Shown: positions 33,403-42,230, counted from the stretch's first letter. The stretch is DNA of 64,000 nt from an uncultured Dorea sp. (GCA_900550865.1 URTM01000011.1:16154-80153); one strand, 5' to 3'. Notes: a model not told the origin generated them from the sequence alone. Numbers and translations are program-made.

Positions 33403-33726
33403 ATGGTTTTTAATACAGGTGCGGCTCTTCTGGATGCAATTGTGCTGGCGGTAGTATCGCGGGAAGATGAAGGAACTTATGGGTATAAGATTACGCAGGA
33501 TGTAAGAAAGGCGATTGATGTATCAGAGTCTACATTATATCCGGTTCTTCGGAGGCTGCAGAAAGGGGAATATCTGGAAGTCTATGACAGGCAGTTTGAC
33601 GGAAGAAACAGACGTTACTATAAAGTAACAGAAAATGGAAGAACGCAGCTTGCCATGTATCAGAAAGAATGGAAAGAATATTCCGGGAAGATCAGCGAAT
33701 TGTTTGAGGGAGGTAGACTAGAATGA
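33403..33726 (+). CDS. PadR-family transcriptional regulator
   Basis: A 107-residue winged-helix repressor. It has the PadR core: LLDAIVLAVVSREDEGTYGYKI, the ESTLYPVLRRLQKGEYLEVY recognition helix region and the wing RRYYKVTENG. A short C-terminal helix gives dimerisation. The start is ATG 33403 with GGGAGTGAG upstream; an earlier ATG at 33355 lies inside the -10/palindrome and before the expected transcription start. Its last codons overlap the next gene by four bases. The palindromic promoter implies that it represses its own operon, releasing it under envelope stress or ligand binding. Confidence 0.92.
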   Translation: MVFNTGAALLDAIVLAVVSREDEGTYGYKITQDVRKAIDVSESTLYPVLRRLQKGEYLEVYDRQFDGRNRRYYKVTENGRTQLAMYQKEWKEYSGKISELFEGGRLE

Positions 33727-34508
33727 ACAGAATAGAATTTATGGAGACGCTGTCCAGACTGCTTCTGGATATTCCGGAAGAAGACCGGATCGATGCGTTG
33801 AAGTATTATAATGATTACTTCGATGATGCAGGATCAGAAAATGAACAGAATGTTATAGAAGAACTGGAAAGTCCGGAAAAAGTAGCGATGAAGATCAAAG
33901 CGGACAGGGAAGATACAGAGGACAGTCAGAAAACTGAAAAAAGAAACGCAGAAGAGATTGGTAAAGATGCAGAAGGAAGCACGGCGTATTCCGAAGAAAA
34001 AGCCCAGAACAGTAAAGAAAATGCATACCAGTATTATCAGGAAGATACATGCAGAGAAGAAAAAGATAATAAGATATATCAGGATAATGAGGTTTATGGC
34101 TATGAGGAACATCAGGAGAAGAAGCCGTGGACGAATAAATGGTTAAAATGGGCTATGATCGTGGCAATCGTTGTGATCGGATTTCCAGTCGTGATACCAC
34201 TCGCGGTCGGACTTCTGGCGTTAATTGCAGGAATCGTGATCGCGGTATTCTGTGTATTCGCAGCGATCGTAGTTGCGTTTGCAGCAGTGGTGATGGTCGG
34301 TGTTGTACTTTTTGCGGCAGGGATCGGATGTATGATCGCCAATCCCGGCGTAGGGCTGGCAGTTCTTGGAGCAGGACTGATGGCAGTTGTAATGGGAATG
34401 ATTGGAACTGTAGTCGGCGTAAGGCTCTGTATTATTGTATTTCCGGGGATCATCAGAGGAATTGTATATATTTTAAGAAAATTATTTCACAGAAAGGCGG
34501 TGGCATAA
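33723..34508 (+). CDS. DUF1700-family membrane protein
   Basis: A 261-residue protein. The N-terminal 60 residues (FMETLSRLLLDIPEEDRIDALKYYNDYFDDAG) match the DUF1700 helical domain often encoded beside PadR and DUF4097 genes. A long charged, low-complexity linker follows (about 60-138), then a membrane part of about four helices rich in Val/Ile/Gly/Ala (about 142-255). It probably acts with the neighbouring DUF4097 and PspC proteins in envelope-stress sensing, by analogy with such operons. The exact function is not known. Confidence 0.85.
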   Translation: MNRIEFMETLSRLLLDIPEEDRIDALKYYNDYFDDAGSENEQNVIEELESPEKVAMKIKADREDTEDSQKTEKRNAEEIGKDAEGSTAYSEEKAQNSKENAYQYYQEDTCREEKDNKIYQDNEVYGYEEHQEKKPWTNKWLKWAMIVAIVVIGFPVVIPLAVGLLALIAGIVIAVFCVFAAIVVAFAAVVMVGVVLFAAGIGCMIANPGVGLAVLGAGLMAVVMGMIGTVVGVRLCIIVFPGIIRGIVYILRKLFHRKAVA

Positions 34509-34511
34509 AAG

Positions 34512-35492
34512 ATGAAGAAACGATGGAAAATATTCTGGATCGTGTGTGGTTCGATGTTTCTGGTCGGAATCATATGTTGTTCGGTTTCGTGGGGAATGGG
34601 AACGACCCTGACAGATATCGCACGTCAATTCCCATATGGAATCGGTTGGATATCGGAAGATGAATCGTATGATTATCTGGAAGATGAAGACTGGGAAGAT
34701 GAAGACTGGGAAGATGATGCAGATGAGGAAGATGTAGATGATGATCAGGACGAAGAAGATGATCAAAATGAACAGAAGCAGGAAGAAACAGCAGCATCAC
34801 AGGAGAAAGAGACGATGAAAGATGCAACAGGAATTATAGAAGGAAACGGAAAGGCTGCATATCAGAATATCCGGGAGATAAAGAGTACAGTATGTGCAGG
34901 AAGGATTCATCTGAAAACACAGCCGGATACAGATGAGATTACCGTAGAAAGTAAAGACACACATAAAAAACTTGGCTTCCGTGCATATGCAAAGGATGGA
35001 ATTTTATACCTGACATCGAATAAAAAAAATACAAAGATCAAGAATGTAGGAAAAGGATCAATCACCGTGACACTTCCTGCAGATATAGAGTTGGAAGAAG
35101 TAGAACTGAACCTGAAGGCAGGAGAATTAAAAGCAGAACAGATTTTTGCCAAAGATCTGGAGGTAAATGCCGGAGCGGGAGAAGTGAATATTCTGGAATT
35201 TTCAGCCGATAAAGCAGAATTCAAATGTGGAGCCGGTTCCGTCACTGCAACAGGCGATGCAAAAGTAAAAATTGATGCGGACTGTGGCGTAGGTGAAATT
35301 AATTTAAAGGTAAAAGGAAACCAGAACGATTATAATTATGATCTGGACTGTGGTATCGGAGAGATTCAGTGTGGCGATTACAGTTTCTCTGGTTTCGGCA
35401 GAGAGAATAGTATTAACAATGGTGCAGACAAGAAAATGGATATCGACTGCGGTATCGGATCTATTAATGTAACATTTATGGAACAGATGTAA
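34512..35492 (+). CDS. DUF4097-type beta-helix adhesin-like/LiaX-like envelope protein
   Basis: A 326-residue exported or membrane-anchored protein. It has one N-terminal membrane segment (about 6-28), an extremely acidic stretch (about 48-85, mostly Asp and Glu with repeated EDEDWED), and a repetitive C-terminal beta-strand domain (about 115-326) in which short Gly-Glu-rich turns recur (LNLKAGELKAEQ, VNAGAGEVNIL, CGVGEINLKV, CGIGEIQCGDY, CGIGSINVTF). This is the DUF4097 right-handed beta-helix pattern. It starts three bases after the DUF1700 gene. The role is probably in envelope stress by context; the acidic stretch could bind cations or cationic peptides, which is speculation. Confidence 0.8.
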   Translation: MKKRWKIFWIVCGSMFLVGIICCSVSWGMGTTLTDIARQFPYGIGWISEDESYDYLEDEDWEDEDWEDDADEEDVDDDQDEEDDQNEQKQEETAASQEKETMKDATGIIEGNGKAAYQNIREIKSTVCAGRIHLKTQPDTDEITVESKDTHKKLGFRAYAKDGILYLTSNKKNTKIKNVGKGSITVTLPADIELEEVELNLKAGELKAEQIFAKDLEVNAGAGEVNILEFSADKAEFKCGAGSVTATGDAKVKIDADCGVGEINLKVKGNQNDYNYDLDCGIGEIQCGDYSFSGFGRENSINNGADKKMDIDCGIGSINVTFMEQM

Positions 35493-35497
35493 ATCGG

Positions 35498-35538
35498 CAT
35501 GCGTTCGAAAGGAGCTGCCGGTGGCAGGTCCTGTAGAT
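35498..35538. repeat. Dispersed 41-nt intergenic repeat, copy 2
   Basis: Matches 8454-8494 at 34 of 41 positions without gaps, including the small CTGCC/GGCAG hairpin. It lies between the DUF4097 and PspC genes. Partial relatives of its head (ATGYRTTCGAA) occur at 33268 and 50078. Confidence 0.55.
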
Positions 35539-35615
35539 GCAGACAGATCCGGGAAGCAGGCAATATAAACGGAGCATGTATCGCACATTATATTAGGAAT
35601 ATGGAGGATAGAATC

Positions 35616-35813
35616 ATGGAAGGAAAAAGACTATACAGATCAAGAAAAGACAGAATGATATGCGGAGTATGCGGTGGAATTGCGAACTATTTCAATATAG
35701 ATCCGACACTTGTAAGACTGGCATTTGTGCTGATAGCGATGGGAGCCGGATCGGGAATCCTGGCTTATATTGTGGCGGCAATTATCATACCGGATGATCC
35801 GGAAGAATATTAA
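35616..35813 (+). CDS. PspC-domain membrane protein
   Basis: A 65-residue protein consisting of just a PspC domain: RLYRSRKDRMICGVCGGIANYFNIDPTLVR, then one membrane helix (about 34-58). PspC proteins sit in the membrane and take part in envelope-stress responses, and in Firmicutes often accompany DUF4097 proteins, as here. The start ATG 35616 has GGAGG (35603-35607) upstream; longer in-frame starts run back over the intergenic repeat and are not likely. It is probably the last gene of the PadR operon. Confidence 0.88.
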   Translation: MEGKRLYRSRKDRMICGVCGGIANYFNIDPTLVRLAFVLIAMGAGSGILAYIVAAIIIPDDPEEY

Positions 35814-35903
35814 GAAGCGTTTATCGGGAAATGAGAAAAAACTGTGATGTATGAAAGGGCAGAAAAGGTGGCATACTGATAAAAAACGAAAGGAACCGAT
35901 CAT

Positions 35904-36131
35904 ATGTCATCAAAAAAGAAAACACCGATACGTCTGGAAGACCTCACGCCTGATGAAAAAGTTAAATACGAGATTGCAGAAGAATTAGGATTTCTCGACC
36001 GGGTAATGAAGGATGGGTGGAAATCACTTACGTCTAAGGAAACAGGAAGAATCGGCGGTCTGATCACGAAAAAGAAACGACAGAATGGAAACAGTGACAA
36101 AAATGACAAAAATATTACGAATGTTAATTAG
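35904..36131 (+). CDS. Alpha/beta-type small acid-soluble spore protein (SspF-like)
   Basis: A 75-residue DNA-binding spore protein. The segment VKYEIAEELGFLDRV followed by GWKSLTSKETGRIGGLITKKK matches the two conserved alpha/beta SASP blocks (the EIAEELG germination-protease site region and the GxxGGxxTK block) in the variant form seen in SspF-like proteins. Such proteins coat and protect spore DNA. The finding implies that the organism is, or descends from, a spore former. The expected regulation is by the forespore sigma factor G; I could not verify a matching promoter in the 90-base gap upstream. Confidence 0.8.
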   Translation: MSSKKKTPIRLEDLTPDEKVKYEIAEELGFLDRVMKDGWKSLTSKETGRIGGLITKKKRQNGNSDKNDKNITNVN

Positions 36132-36216
36132 TATGAAGATTATGTAATAAAGGTTGAAAAGGGAATATCCATTTGCTATAATCGAAAAACTGGTAAAAGA
36201 GTTAGCAGGTGAGGAT

Positions 36217-36891
36217 ATGAACGAAAAGATTAATGTTTTAAATGTGAATATAGACAGCTGTACAGCCAAAGAAGCCATGAAAGAAACAATTGCTTTTCTG
36301 GAGACGGAACCTGTAAGCGTAATAGAAGTCGTATCGGTAGACGGTCTGATGCAGATGAATGATCTTCCGGAACTTAAGGAAAAGCTGAATGAATTTGATC
36401 TGGTCCTTCCGGGAGAAGAGCTGATCCTGGAAACGGCGGAAGAAGCAAGGATGCCAAAAGAAATCGACATGAGCTTATATCTGAAGATGTTCATGAGATA
36501 TCTGCATAAAAACCATAAAAGGATTTATCTTCTGGTGGAATCGGAAGAGGAAGGTCAGGAAGCGTTCCGGTATATGCAGAAAGCTTACAGTGGAATTCAA
36601 CTGATAGGTCTTGCGAAAGTATCGGCTGAAGGAAGAGCAGATGATATGCTGGTGAATGCGATCAATGGAAGTGAAGTAGACTGTATCCTTTCAGCGTTAT
36701 CAACACCGCTTCAGGAGGATTTTATCGCAAAAAACAGGAATCTTCTGGATGCCAGAGTGTGGATCGGAGTGGGGCAAAAGATATTTGCTGCGCGTAAACC
36801 GGGATTAGGACAGGGAAAAATCGCCAAATATCTGCTGAATCATTTTTTTAAGAGAGAAATGGAAAAAAATAAGCTGAAATCACAATCCTAA
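36217..36891 (+). CDS. WecB/TagA/CpsF-family glycosyltransferase, divergent
   Basis: A 224-residue protein resembling TagA/WecG enzymes that transfer N-acetylmannosamine to lipid-linked sugars in teichoic-acid or polysaccharide synthesis. Fold landmarks are present: INVLNVNIDSCTAKEAMKE, the central VVSVDGLMQMND, RIYLLVESEEEGQEAF, and STPLQEDFIAKN, which replaces the usual GxPxQExW motif. The region after it, VWIGVGQKIFAARKPG, is also family-like. Because the N-terminal and G-x-P-x-Q motifs are altered, substrate and even activity are uncertain. Start ATG 36217 is preceded by GTGAGGAT. A terminator follows. Confidence 0.7.
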   Translation: MNEKINVLNVNIDSCTAKEAMKETIAFLETEPVSVIEVVSVDGLMQMNDLPELKEKLNEFDLVLPGEELILETAEEARMPKEIDMSLYLKMFMRYLHKNHKRIYLLVESEEEGQEAFRYMQKAYSGIQLIGLAKVSAEGRADDMLVNAINGSEVDCILSALSTPLQEDFIAKNRNLLDARVWIGVGQKIFAARKPGLGQGKIAKYLLNHFFKREMEKNKLKSQS

Positions 36892-36959
36892 GAAAAATAT
36901 AAGAAATTTGTTTCGTCACTATGTCCATGAGATAAATGTGTACAAATTGTAAAAAAACT

Positions 36960-37001
36960 GAGGAAATCACCAAAAAAGTGTGATTTCCTCTTTATTTTTT
37001 T
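36960..37001 (+). terminator. Intrinsic terminator after the TagA-like gene
   Basis: GAGGAAATCAC (36960-36970) pairs with GTGATTTCCTC (36980-36990) and is followed by an 11-base T-rich run. Confidence 0.92.
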
Positions 37002-37031
37002 GGTCATATATATTAAGATAGAATTTAACAG

Positions 37032-37079
37032 TATACATTTTGAAGATTTATGGAGTGAATTTGTTGTGGAAAATGTATA
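37032..37079. promoter_or_regulatory. Inverted repeat upstream of the CdaR-type regulator
   Basis: TATACATTTT (37032-37041) and AAAATGTATA (37070-37079) are perfect 10-bp arms 28 nt apart, ending 25 bases before the regulator start. It could be a looping operator or a leader hairpin; it is unproven. Confidence 0.35.
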
Positions 37080-37104
37080 TTGAAAAGAGTGGAGGAGATG
37101 GAAT

Positions 37105-38193
37105 ATGATATCTAATCAAATACTTCAAAACACAATTGAAGGATTGAAAGGGATTACACGAATTGACTTTTGCGTGATGGACACAGACGGTAAATCTCTT
37201 GCAAGCACATTTTCAGAACAGGAGAACTATGTAGAGGAGGTTGTCTCCTTTGTTGAATCCCCGGCAGACAGTCAGGTCGTACAGGGATATCAGTTTTTTA
37301 AGATTTTTGACGAACATCAGTTAGAATATATCCTTCTTGCGAATGGAGGAAGTGACGATGTTTACATGGTAGGCAAGATTGCTGTCTTCCAGATTCAGAA
37401 TCTTCTTGTAGCATATAAAGAAAGATTTGATAAAGATAATTTCATTAAAAACCTGTTGCTGGATAATCTGCTGCTGGTAGATATTTACAACCGTGCCAAG
37501 AAGTTACATATTGACACAGAAGTAAGACGTGTTATCTTTATTATTGAAACAAAGCACGAAAAAGATACGAATGCGCTCGACAATGTAAGAAATCTTCTTG
37601 GCAACCGTACCAGAGATTTTGTGACGGCTGTTGATGAGAAGAATATTATCGTTGTAAAAGAACTGGAACCAAACGATGGTCATGCAGAATTGGAAAAGAT
37701 TGCAGAGAACATGTATACACTTCTGAAAGAAGATGGAGAAGAAGATGTTCTGATCGCATACGGAACCGTTGTGAATGATATCAAAGAAGTTTCAAAATCA
37801 TACAAAGAAGCAAAACTGGCGCTTGATGTCGGAAAGATATTCTTTAGTGAACGAAGCGTGATTGCGTACAGTGCTTTGGGAATTGGACGTCTGATCTATC
37901 AGCTTCCGATTCCGCTTTGCAAGATGTTCATACGTGAGATTTTTGAGGGGAAATCGCCGGATGATTTTGATGAGGAGACATTGACAACGATCAATAAATT
38001 CTTTGAGAATAATCTGAACGTATCAGAGACATCGAGACAATTATATATACACCGTAATACACTGGTATACAGACTGGACAAACTGCAGAAGAGCACCGGT
38101 CTGGATCTTCGTGTGTTTGAAGACGCCATTACATTCAAGATCGCACTGATGGTTGTGAAGTATATGAAGTATATGGAGTCACTGGAGTATTAA
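37105..38193 (+). CDS. CdaR/PucR-type helix-turn-helix regulator
   Basis: A 362-residue regulator. The N-terminal third (about 1-115) resembles a small sensory domain (FCVMDTDGKSLASTF opening). The middle region is GGDEF-like in fold as in CdaR proteins (about 130-290: VRRVIFIIETKHEK, VLIAYGTVVNDIKEVSKSYKEAKLAL). The C terminus holds the PucR-type HTH_30 motif (NNLNVSETSRQLYIHRNTLVYRLDKLQKSTGLDL). CdaR proteins usually control sugar-acid or purine genes. Here the gene is 16 bases before ftsE, so it might instead sit in the division operon or regulate it. GAGGAGATG precedes the start. Confidence 0.85.
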   Translation: MISNQILQNTIEGLKGITRIDFCVMDTDGKSLASTFSEQENYVEEVVSFVESPADSQVVQGYQFFKIFDEHQLEYILLANGGSDDVYMVGKIAVFQIQNLLVAYKERFDKDNFIKNLLLDNLLLVDIYNRAKKLHIDTEVRRVIFIIETKHEKDTNALDNVRNLLGNRTRDFVTAVDEKNIIVVKELEPNDGHAELEKIAENMYTLLKEDGEEDVLIAYGTVVNDIKEVSKSYKEAKLALDVGKIFFSERSVIAYSALGIGRLIYQLPIPLCKMFIREIFEGKSPDDFDEETLTTINKFFENNLNVSETSRQLYIHRNTLVYRLDKLQKSTGLDLRVFEDAITFKIALMVVKYMKYMESLEY

Positions 38194-38209
38194 TAATCAG
38201 GAGGAACAT

Positions 38210-38896
38210 ATGATTGAACTAAGAGAAGTAACGAAAGAGTACTCAAAAGGGGTTGCAGCCCTGAATGGAATCAATCTGAAGATTGAACAGGGTGAATTTG
38301 TGTTTATTGTAGGAGACAGTGGTTCGGGTAAGTCTACTTTGATCAAACTTATTATGAAAGAACTGGAACCTACTTCTGGAACGATTATCGTAAATGGCAA
38401 TAACTTAAGCCGTATGAAACATCGGAAGGTTGCGATGTACAGAAGAAATATCGGTGTCGTGTTCCAGGATTTCCGTTTGTTAAAAGACCGCAATATCTAT
38501 GAAAATATTGCGTTTGCACAGAGAGTAACGGAGACACCTACGAGAATAATCAAGAAAAAAGTACCGGCGGCATTGTCACTGGTAGGGCTTGCCCAGAAAT
38601 ACAAAGCATTTCCAAAGGAATTATCCGGTGGTGAACAGCAGCGTGTTGCGATTGCGAGAGCAATCGTAAATGAGCCTGCGATTCTTCTTGCGGATGAGCC
38701 TACCGGTAACCTGGATCCGACAAACTCATGGGAGATCATGAAGCTGTTGGAAGAAGCAAATGACAGAGGAACTACGGTTCTGGTCGTTACACATAACCAG
38801 GAAATCGTTAATGAGATGCAGAAGCGCGTTGTTACAATGAAGAAAGGTGTTATTGTAAGCGACGAGAAAAAAGGTGGGTACAAGCATGAGAATTAG
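38210..38896 (+). CDS. ftsE: Cell-division ATP-binding protein FtsE
   Basis: The ATPase of the FtsEX complex, which converts ATP hydrolysis into activation of a periplasmic or extracellular murein hydrolase at the septum. The 228-residue ABC ATPase has Walker A GDSGSGKSTLIK, the Q-loop VVFQDFRLLKDRNIYENI, signature LSGGEQQRVAIARA, Walker B LLADEPTGNLD and a switch His in VVTHNQE. It overlaps ftsX by 11 bases and is followed by ftsX and an M23 hydrolase, its expected targets. Confidence 0.96.
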   Translation: MIELREVTKEYSKGVAALNGINLKIEQGEFVFIVGDSGSGKSTLIKLIMKELEPTSGTIIVNGNNLSRMKHRKVAMYRRNIGVVFQDFRLLKDRNIYENIAFAQRVTETPTRIIKKKVPAALSLVGLAQKYKAFPKELSGGEQQRVAIARAIVNEPAILLADEPTGNLDPTNSWEIMKLLEEANDRGTTVLVVTHNQEIVNEMQKRVVTMKKGVIVSDEKKGGYKHEN

Positions 38897-39794
38897 TACA
38901 ATAGGATATTCGATGAAACAAGGAGTTAAGAACATCCGAAGAAATAAGTTGTTTTCCATTGCTTCTATTGCGACAATGGCGGCGTGTATTTTCCTGTTCG
39001 GACTGTTCTATTCCATTGTTGTAAACTTTAATTATATGGTGGAAAAAGCAGAAGAGAGTGTTGCAATCACGGTATTCTTCAACGAAGATACGACACAGGA
39101 ACAAAAAGATGCAATCGGTGCCAAACTCAAGAAAGAAGACGGGGTACTGAAAGTCAATTATGTAAGTGCAGACGATGCATGGAATAAGTTCAAAGACCAG
39201 TATTTTGGAGAATCAAGTGATCTGGCTGAGGGATTCAAAAGTGATAACCCGCTTGCTAATTCTGACAACTATGAAGTATATCTTTCCGATGTGTCAAAAC
39301 AGAAAGATATTGTATCTTTTGCAAAATCACTGGATGGTGTACGAAAAGTCAATAAGTCGGATGTGGTAGCAAAGACACTTACCAGCGTGAATAGACTGGT
39401 CGGATATGTGTCTGTGGCGATCATTGCAATCCTACTTGCGGTATCCATTTTCCTGATCAGTAATACTGTCACCATGGGTATTACAGTAAGACGTGAAGAA
39501 ATCGCGATCATGAAATATATTGGAGCGAAGGATGGATTCGTCCGTGCACCGTTCGTGATCGAAGGTGTGATCATCGGTGCTGTGGGAGCAGTTATTCCGC
39601 TGATACTTCTGTATTTTATGTATAACAAAGCAATTACATATATTATGACGAGATTCAGTCTTCTGAATAATATCGTAGATTTCCTTCCGGTAGCAACTGT
39701 TTACAGAACATTACTTCCAATCGGTATTGCATTAGGAGTAGGTATTGGTTTTGTGGGAAGTTTCTTCACAATCCGTAAGCACCTGAAAGTGTAA
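38886..39794 (+). CDS. ftsX: Cell-division membrane protein FtsX
   Basis: Membrane partner of FtsE; its extracellular loop contacts a peptidoglycan hydrolase. The 302-residue protein has four membrane helices (about 22-43, 170-195, 220-245 and 270-292) with a large outside loop (about 45-165) between the first two and the FtsX signature SVFLISNTVTMGITVRREEIAIMKYIGA-like region near 190-220. The start ATG 38886 is preceded by AAGGTGGG; a GTG four codons earlier is less likely. Confidence 0.95.
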   Translation: MRISTIGYSMKQGVKNIRRNKLFSIASIATMAACIFLFGLFYSIVVNFNYMVEKAEESVAITVFFNEDTTQEQKDAIGAKLKKEDGVLKVNYVSADDAWNKFKDQYFGESSDLAEGFKSDNPLANSDNYEVYLSDVSKQKDIVSFAKSLDGVRKVNKSDVVAKTLTSVNRLVGYVSVAIIAILLAVSIFLISNTVTMGITVRREEIAIMKYIGAKDGFVRAPFVIEGVIIGAVGAVIPLILLYFMYNKAITYIMTRFSLLNNIVDFLPVATVYRTLLPIGIALGVGIGFVGSFFTIRKHLKV

Positions 39795-39821
39795 TGGTTC
39801 TGGCTCGGAAAGGAGCAACAT

Positions 39822-40991
39822 ATGATAAATAGAAAGAAGATGGTAAGTCTTTTACTGACGCTGACGCTTGTGAGCGGAATGTTCGTACAGACGCATGCGG
39901 CAGAAATTGATGATACGAAAAAAAAGGCAGAAGAATTAGAGCAGAAAAAGAAGACTGCAGAGAGTGAAGAGGCATCTCTGACGGATCAGTTGAAAAAGCT
40001 GGTGGAAGAGATGGAAAGCACGAAGAAAAAGATTTCTACAAAAGAGAATGAAATCTCAGATAAAGAAGACGAACTGATCCTGGCAAAGGCAGATGAGAAT
40101 GATCAGTACGAGAACATGAAAAAGAGAATCCGTTTTATGTATGAGAATGGAAATACCGGATTTGTTGAGATTTTGTGTTCTTCCAAATCAATCGGCGAAT
40201 TTCTGAACAATGCGGAATATATCAGTACAATATCCGGTTATGATAGAAATATGCTGGTAGAATTTCAAAAAGTTGTGACGAATGTAGAAAATCAGGAAGC
40301 AGAACTTAAGAAAGAATATGCAAAACTGCAGACAATGCAGGACGACCTGATCGAAAAACAGGATAATGTAAATGAGTTGCTGACAAGCAAACAGAGTGAA
40401 ATCCAGTCTCTGGACAGCGAGCTTGGAGATACGAAGAATAAACTGGCACAGCTTGAGGCTGCCGCTGCAGAGGCTGAGAGAAAGCAGAAAGAAGCCGCGG
40501 AAGCGGCTGCGGCTGCGAAACAGGCACAGGCTGCAGCAGCAAAGAAGAATACAAGCTCGTCCGGTTCAACATCCGGATCAGCGGGGGGATCAGTGGTGTC
40601 AGGAAATGGTACGTTTGCACATCCTTGCCCGGCAGGATATATTTCCAGTACATTTGGCTACAGAACGCAGCCGATCGCGGGTGCAAGTACGAACCACAAA
40701 GGAATTGATTTTGCGGCAGCAACCGGAACACCGATCTATGCAGCGGCAGCAGGAACTGTAATTTCAGCCGGATATGCCGGAAATGCAGGCAACCTGCTGG
40801 TAATCAACCATGGAAATGGACTGCTGACTTATTATATGCATTGCAGTAAGATTTATGTAAGTGCAGGACAGACAGTCAGCAAGGGACAGAATGTTGCGGC
40901 AGTCGGAACGACAGGCAATTCGACAGGACCACATTTACATTTTCAGGTTATGCTGAATGGAACACCGGTGAATCCGGCAAACTATCTGTAA
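39822..40991 (+). CDS. EnvC/PcsB-like coiled-coil protein with M23 peptidase domain
   Basis: A 389-residue secreted cell-wall hydrolase, the likely partner activated by FtsEX. A signal peptide (about 1-27, THA-AE) is followed by a long coiled coil (about 28-225), an Ala/Lys-rich then Ser/Gly-rich linker, and a C-terminal M23 (LytM) domain (about 265-388). The zinc-site residues are present: H and D in NHKGIDFAA and the HLHFQ motif, so unlike EnvC it appears catalytically competent. AAAGGAG lies 8 bases before the start. It is 27 bases downstream of ftsX. Confidence 0.92.
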   Translation: MINRKKMVSLLLTLTLVSGMFVQTHAAEIDDTKKKAEELEQKKKTAESEEASLTDQLKKLVEEMESTKKKISTKENEISDKEDELILAKADENDQYENMKKRIRFMYENGNTGFVEILCSSKSIGEFLNNAEYISTISGYDRNMLVEFQKVVTNVENQEAELKKEYAKLQTMQDDLIEKQDNVNELLTSKQSEIQSLDSELGDTKNKLAQLEAAAAEAERKQKEAAEAAAAAKQAQAAAAKKNTSSSGSTSGSAGGSVVSGNGTFAHPCPAGYISSTFGYRTQPIAGASTNHKGIDFAAATGTPIYAAAAGTVISAGYAGNAGNLLVINHGNGLLTYYMHCSKIYVSAGQTVSKGQNVAAVGTTGNSTGPHLHFQVMLNGTPVNPANYL

Positions 40992-41022
40992 CAGTGAACA
41001 GATCATAGTAAGAGGCAGATAA

Positions 41023-42192
41023 ATGAAAAACAAAAAAAGTTTTTTGAAAGGGGCGCTTTGTGGCGCCCTTGCTATGTTATTGGTGGCAGGACTTGTATCC
41101 TGCGGATTGAGTAAAAGTAATAGTGATATTACGACGAAAACGGATGAAAAGATATCGGAGTTACAGAATCTGATCGAGAAGCATTATATGGGAGACGTAA
41201 AAGAGAAGAATCTGGAAGATGGTATCTATAAAGGGTATATCAATGGACTGAATGATCCGTATTCGGTATATTACAACAAGAAAGAGACGAAAGAATTATA
41301 TGAATCGACCGGCGGGGAATATTCCGGAATCGGCGCGGTGATGTCTCAGAACACGGAGACTGGGGTGATTACCCTGGTTCAGATATATAAGGATTCTCCG
41401 GCTGAAAAAGCAGGACTTAAGGACAATGATATCTTATATAAGGTCGAAGGAAAAGAAGTAACAGGAAAAGATCTTTCGAAAGTTGTAAGTAAAATAAAAG
41501 GCGAAAAAGGAACAACAGTAGAACTTACCGTATTAAGAGGAGAAGATGCGAAGGAGGTAACTGTGACTGCTACAAGAGATACTGTGCAGGCACAGACGAT
41601 AGAGTATAAGCTGATGGATGACAAGATCGGTTATATCAGAGTGTCTGAATTCGATACAGTAACCTATGACCAGTACAAAGAAGCACTGGATGATCTCGAG
41701 AAGCAGGGGATGACAGGATTAGTGGTGGATCTGCGTAATAATCCGGGAGGCTCACTCAGCACCGTATGTGATATGCTGGATCTGATGCTGCCAAAGGGAC
41801 TGATCGTCTATACGGAAGACAAAGATGGCAAAAAGACAGAGATGAAATCTGATGAAGAGCATCAGTTTACCAAGCCGCTGGCAGTTCTGGTAAATGGCAA
41901 CAGTGCCAGCGCATCGGAAATCTATTCCGGTGCGATCCAGGATTATGGAACCGGTAAGATTGTAGGAACCCAGACATATGGAAAGGGTGTTGTACAGCAG
42001 ATTTTTGATCTGGATGACGGAACAGCTGTAAAACTTACGATTGCGGAGTATTTTACTCCAAAGGGAAGAAGCATTAATGGAAAAGGAATTACACCGGATG
42101 TAAAAGTGAAATACGAAAGTAATCAGGCAGATCCGGAAGCAGATAATCAGCTTGAAAAAGCAGTAGAGACAGTAAAGGCGCAGATGAAGTAA
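41023..42192 (+). CDS. S41 family carboxy-terminal processing protease (CtpA-like)
   Basis: A 389-residue membrane or lipid-anchored protease. The N-terminal hydrophobic segment ends LVSCG, a possible lipobox with C27. A PDZ domain lies at about 100-185 (YSGIGAVMSQ...SPAEKAGLKDNDIL). The catalytic domain has the nucleophile Ser within GNSASASEIYSGA and the base Lys in GTQTYGKGVVQ. CtpA-like proteases trim or degrade cell-wall hydrolases and other exported proteins, consistent with its place after the M23 gene. A terminator follows. Confidence 0.93.
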   Translation: MKNKKSFLKGALCGALAMLLVAGLVSCGLSKSNSDITTKTDEKISELQNLIEKHYMGDVKEKNLEDGIYKGYINGLNDPYSVYYNKKETKELYESTGGEYSGIGAVMSQNTETGVITLVQIYKDSPAEKAGLKDNDILYKVEGKEVTGKDLSKVVSKIKGEKGTTVELTVLRGEDAKEVTVTATRDTVQAQTIEYKLMDDKIGYIRVSEFDTVTYDQYKEALDDLEKQGMTGLVVDLRNNPGGSLSTVCDMLDLMLPKGLIVYTEDKDGKKTEMKSDEEHQFTKPLAVLVNGNSASASEIYSGAIQDYGTGKIVGTQTYGKGVVQQIFDLDDGTAVKLTIAEYFTPKGRSINGKGITPDVKVKYESNQADPEADNQLEKAVETVKAQMK

Positions 42193-42230
42193 TGGTGTGC
42201 CGGCAATGACATGGCAGAAGAAGAGTTTGG

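Noticed and set aside
35499..35615. Longer start for the PspC protein
   Set aside because: It reads through the dispersed repeat; GGAGG is placed for ATG 35616 and the PspC domain starts there.
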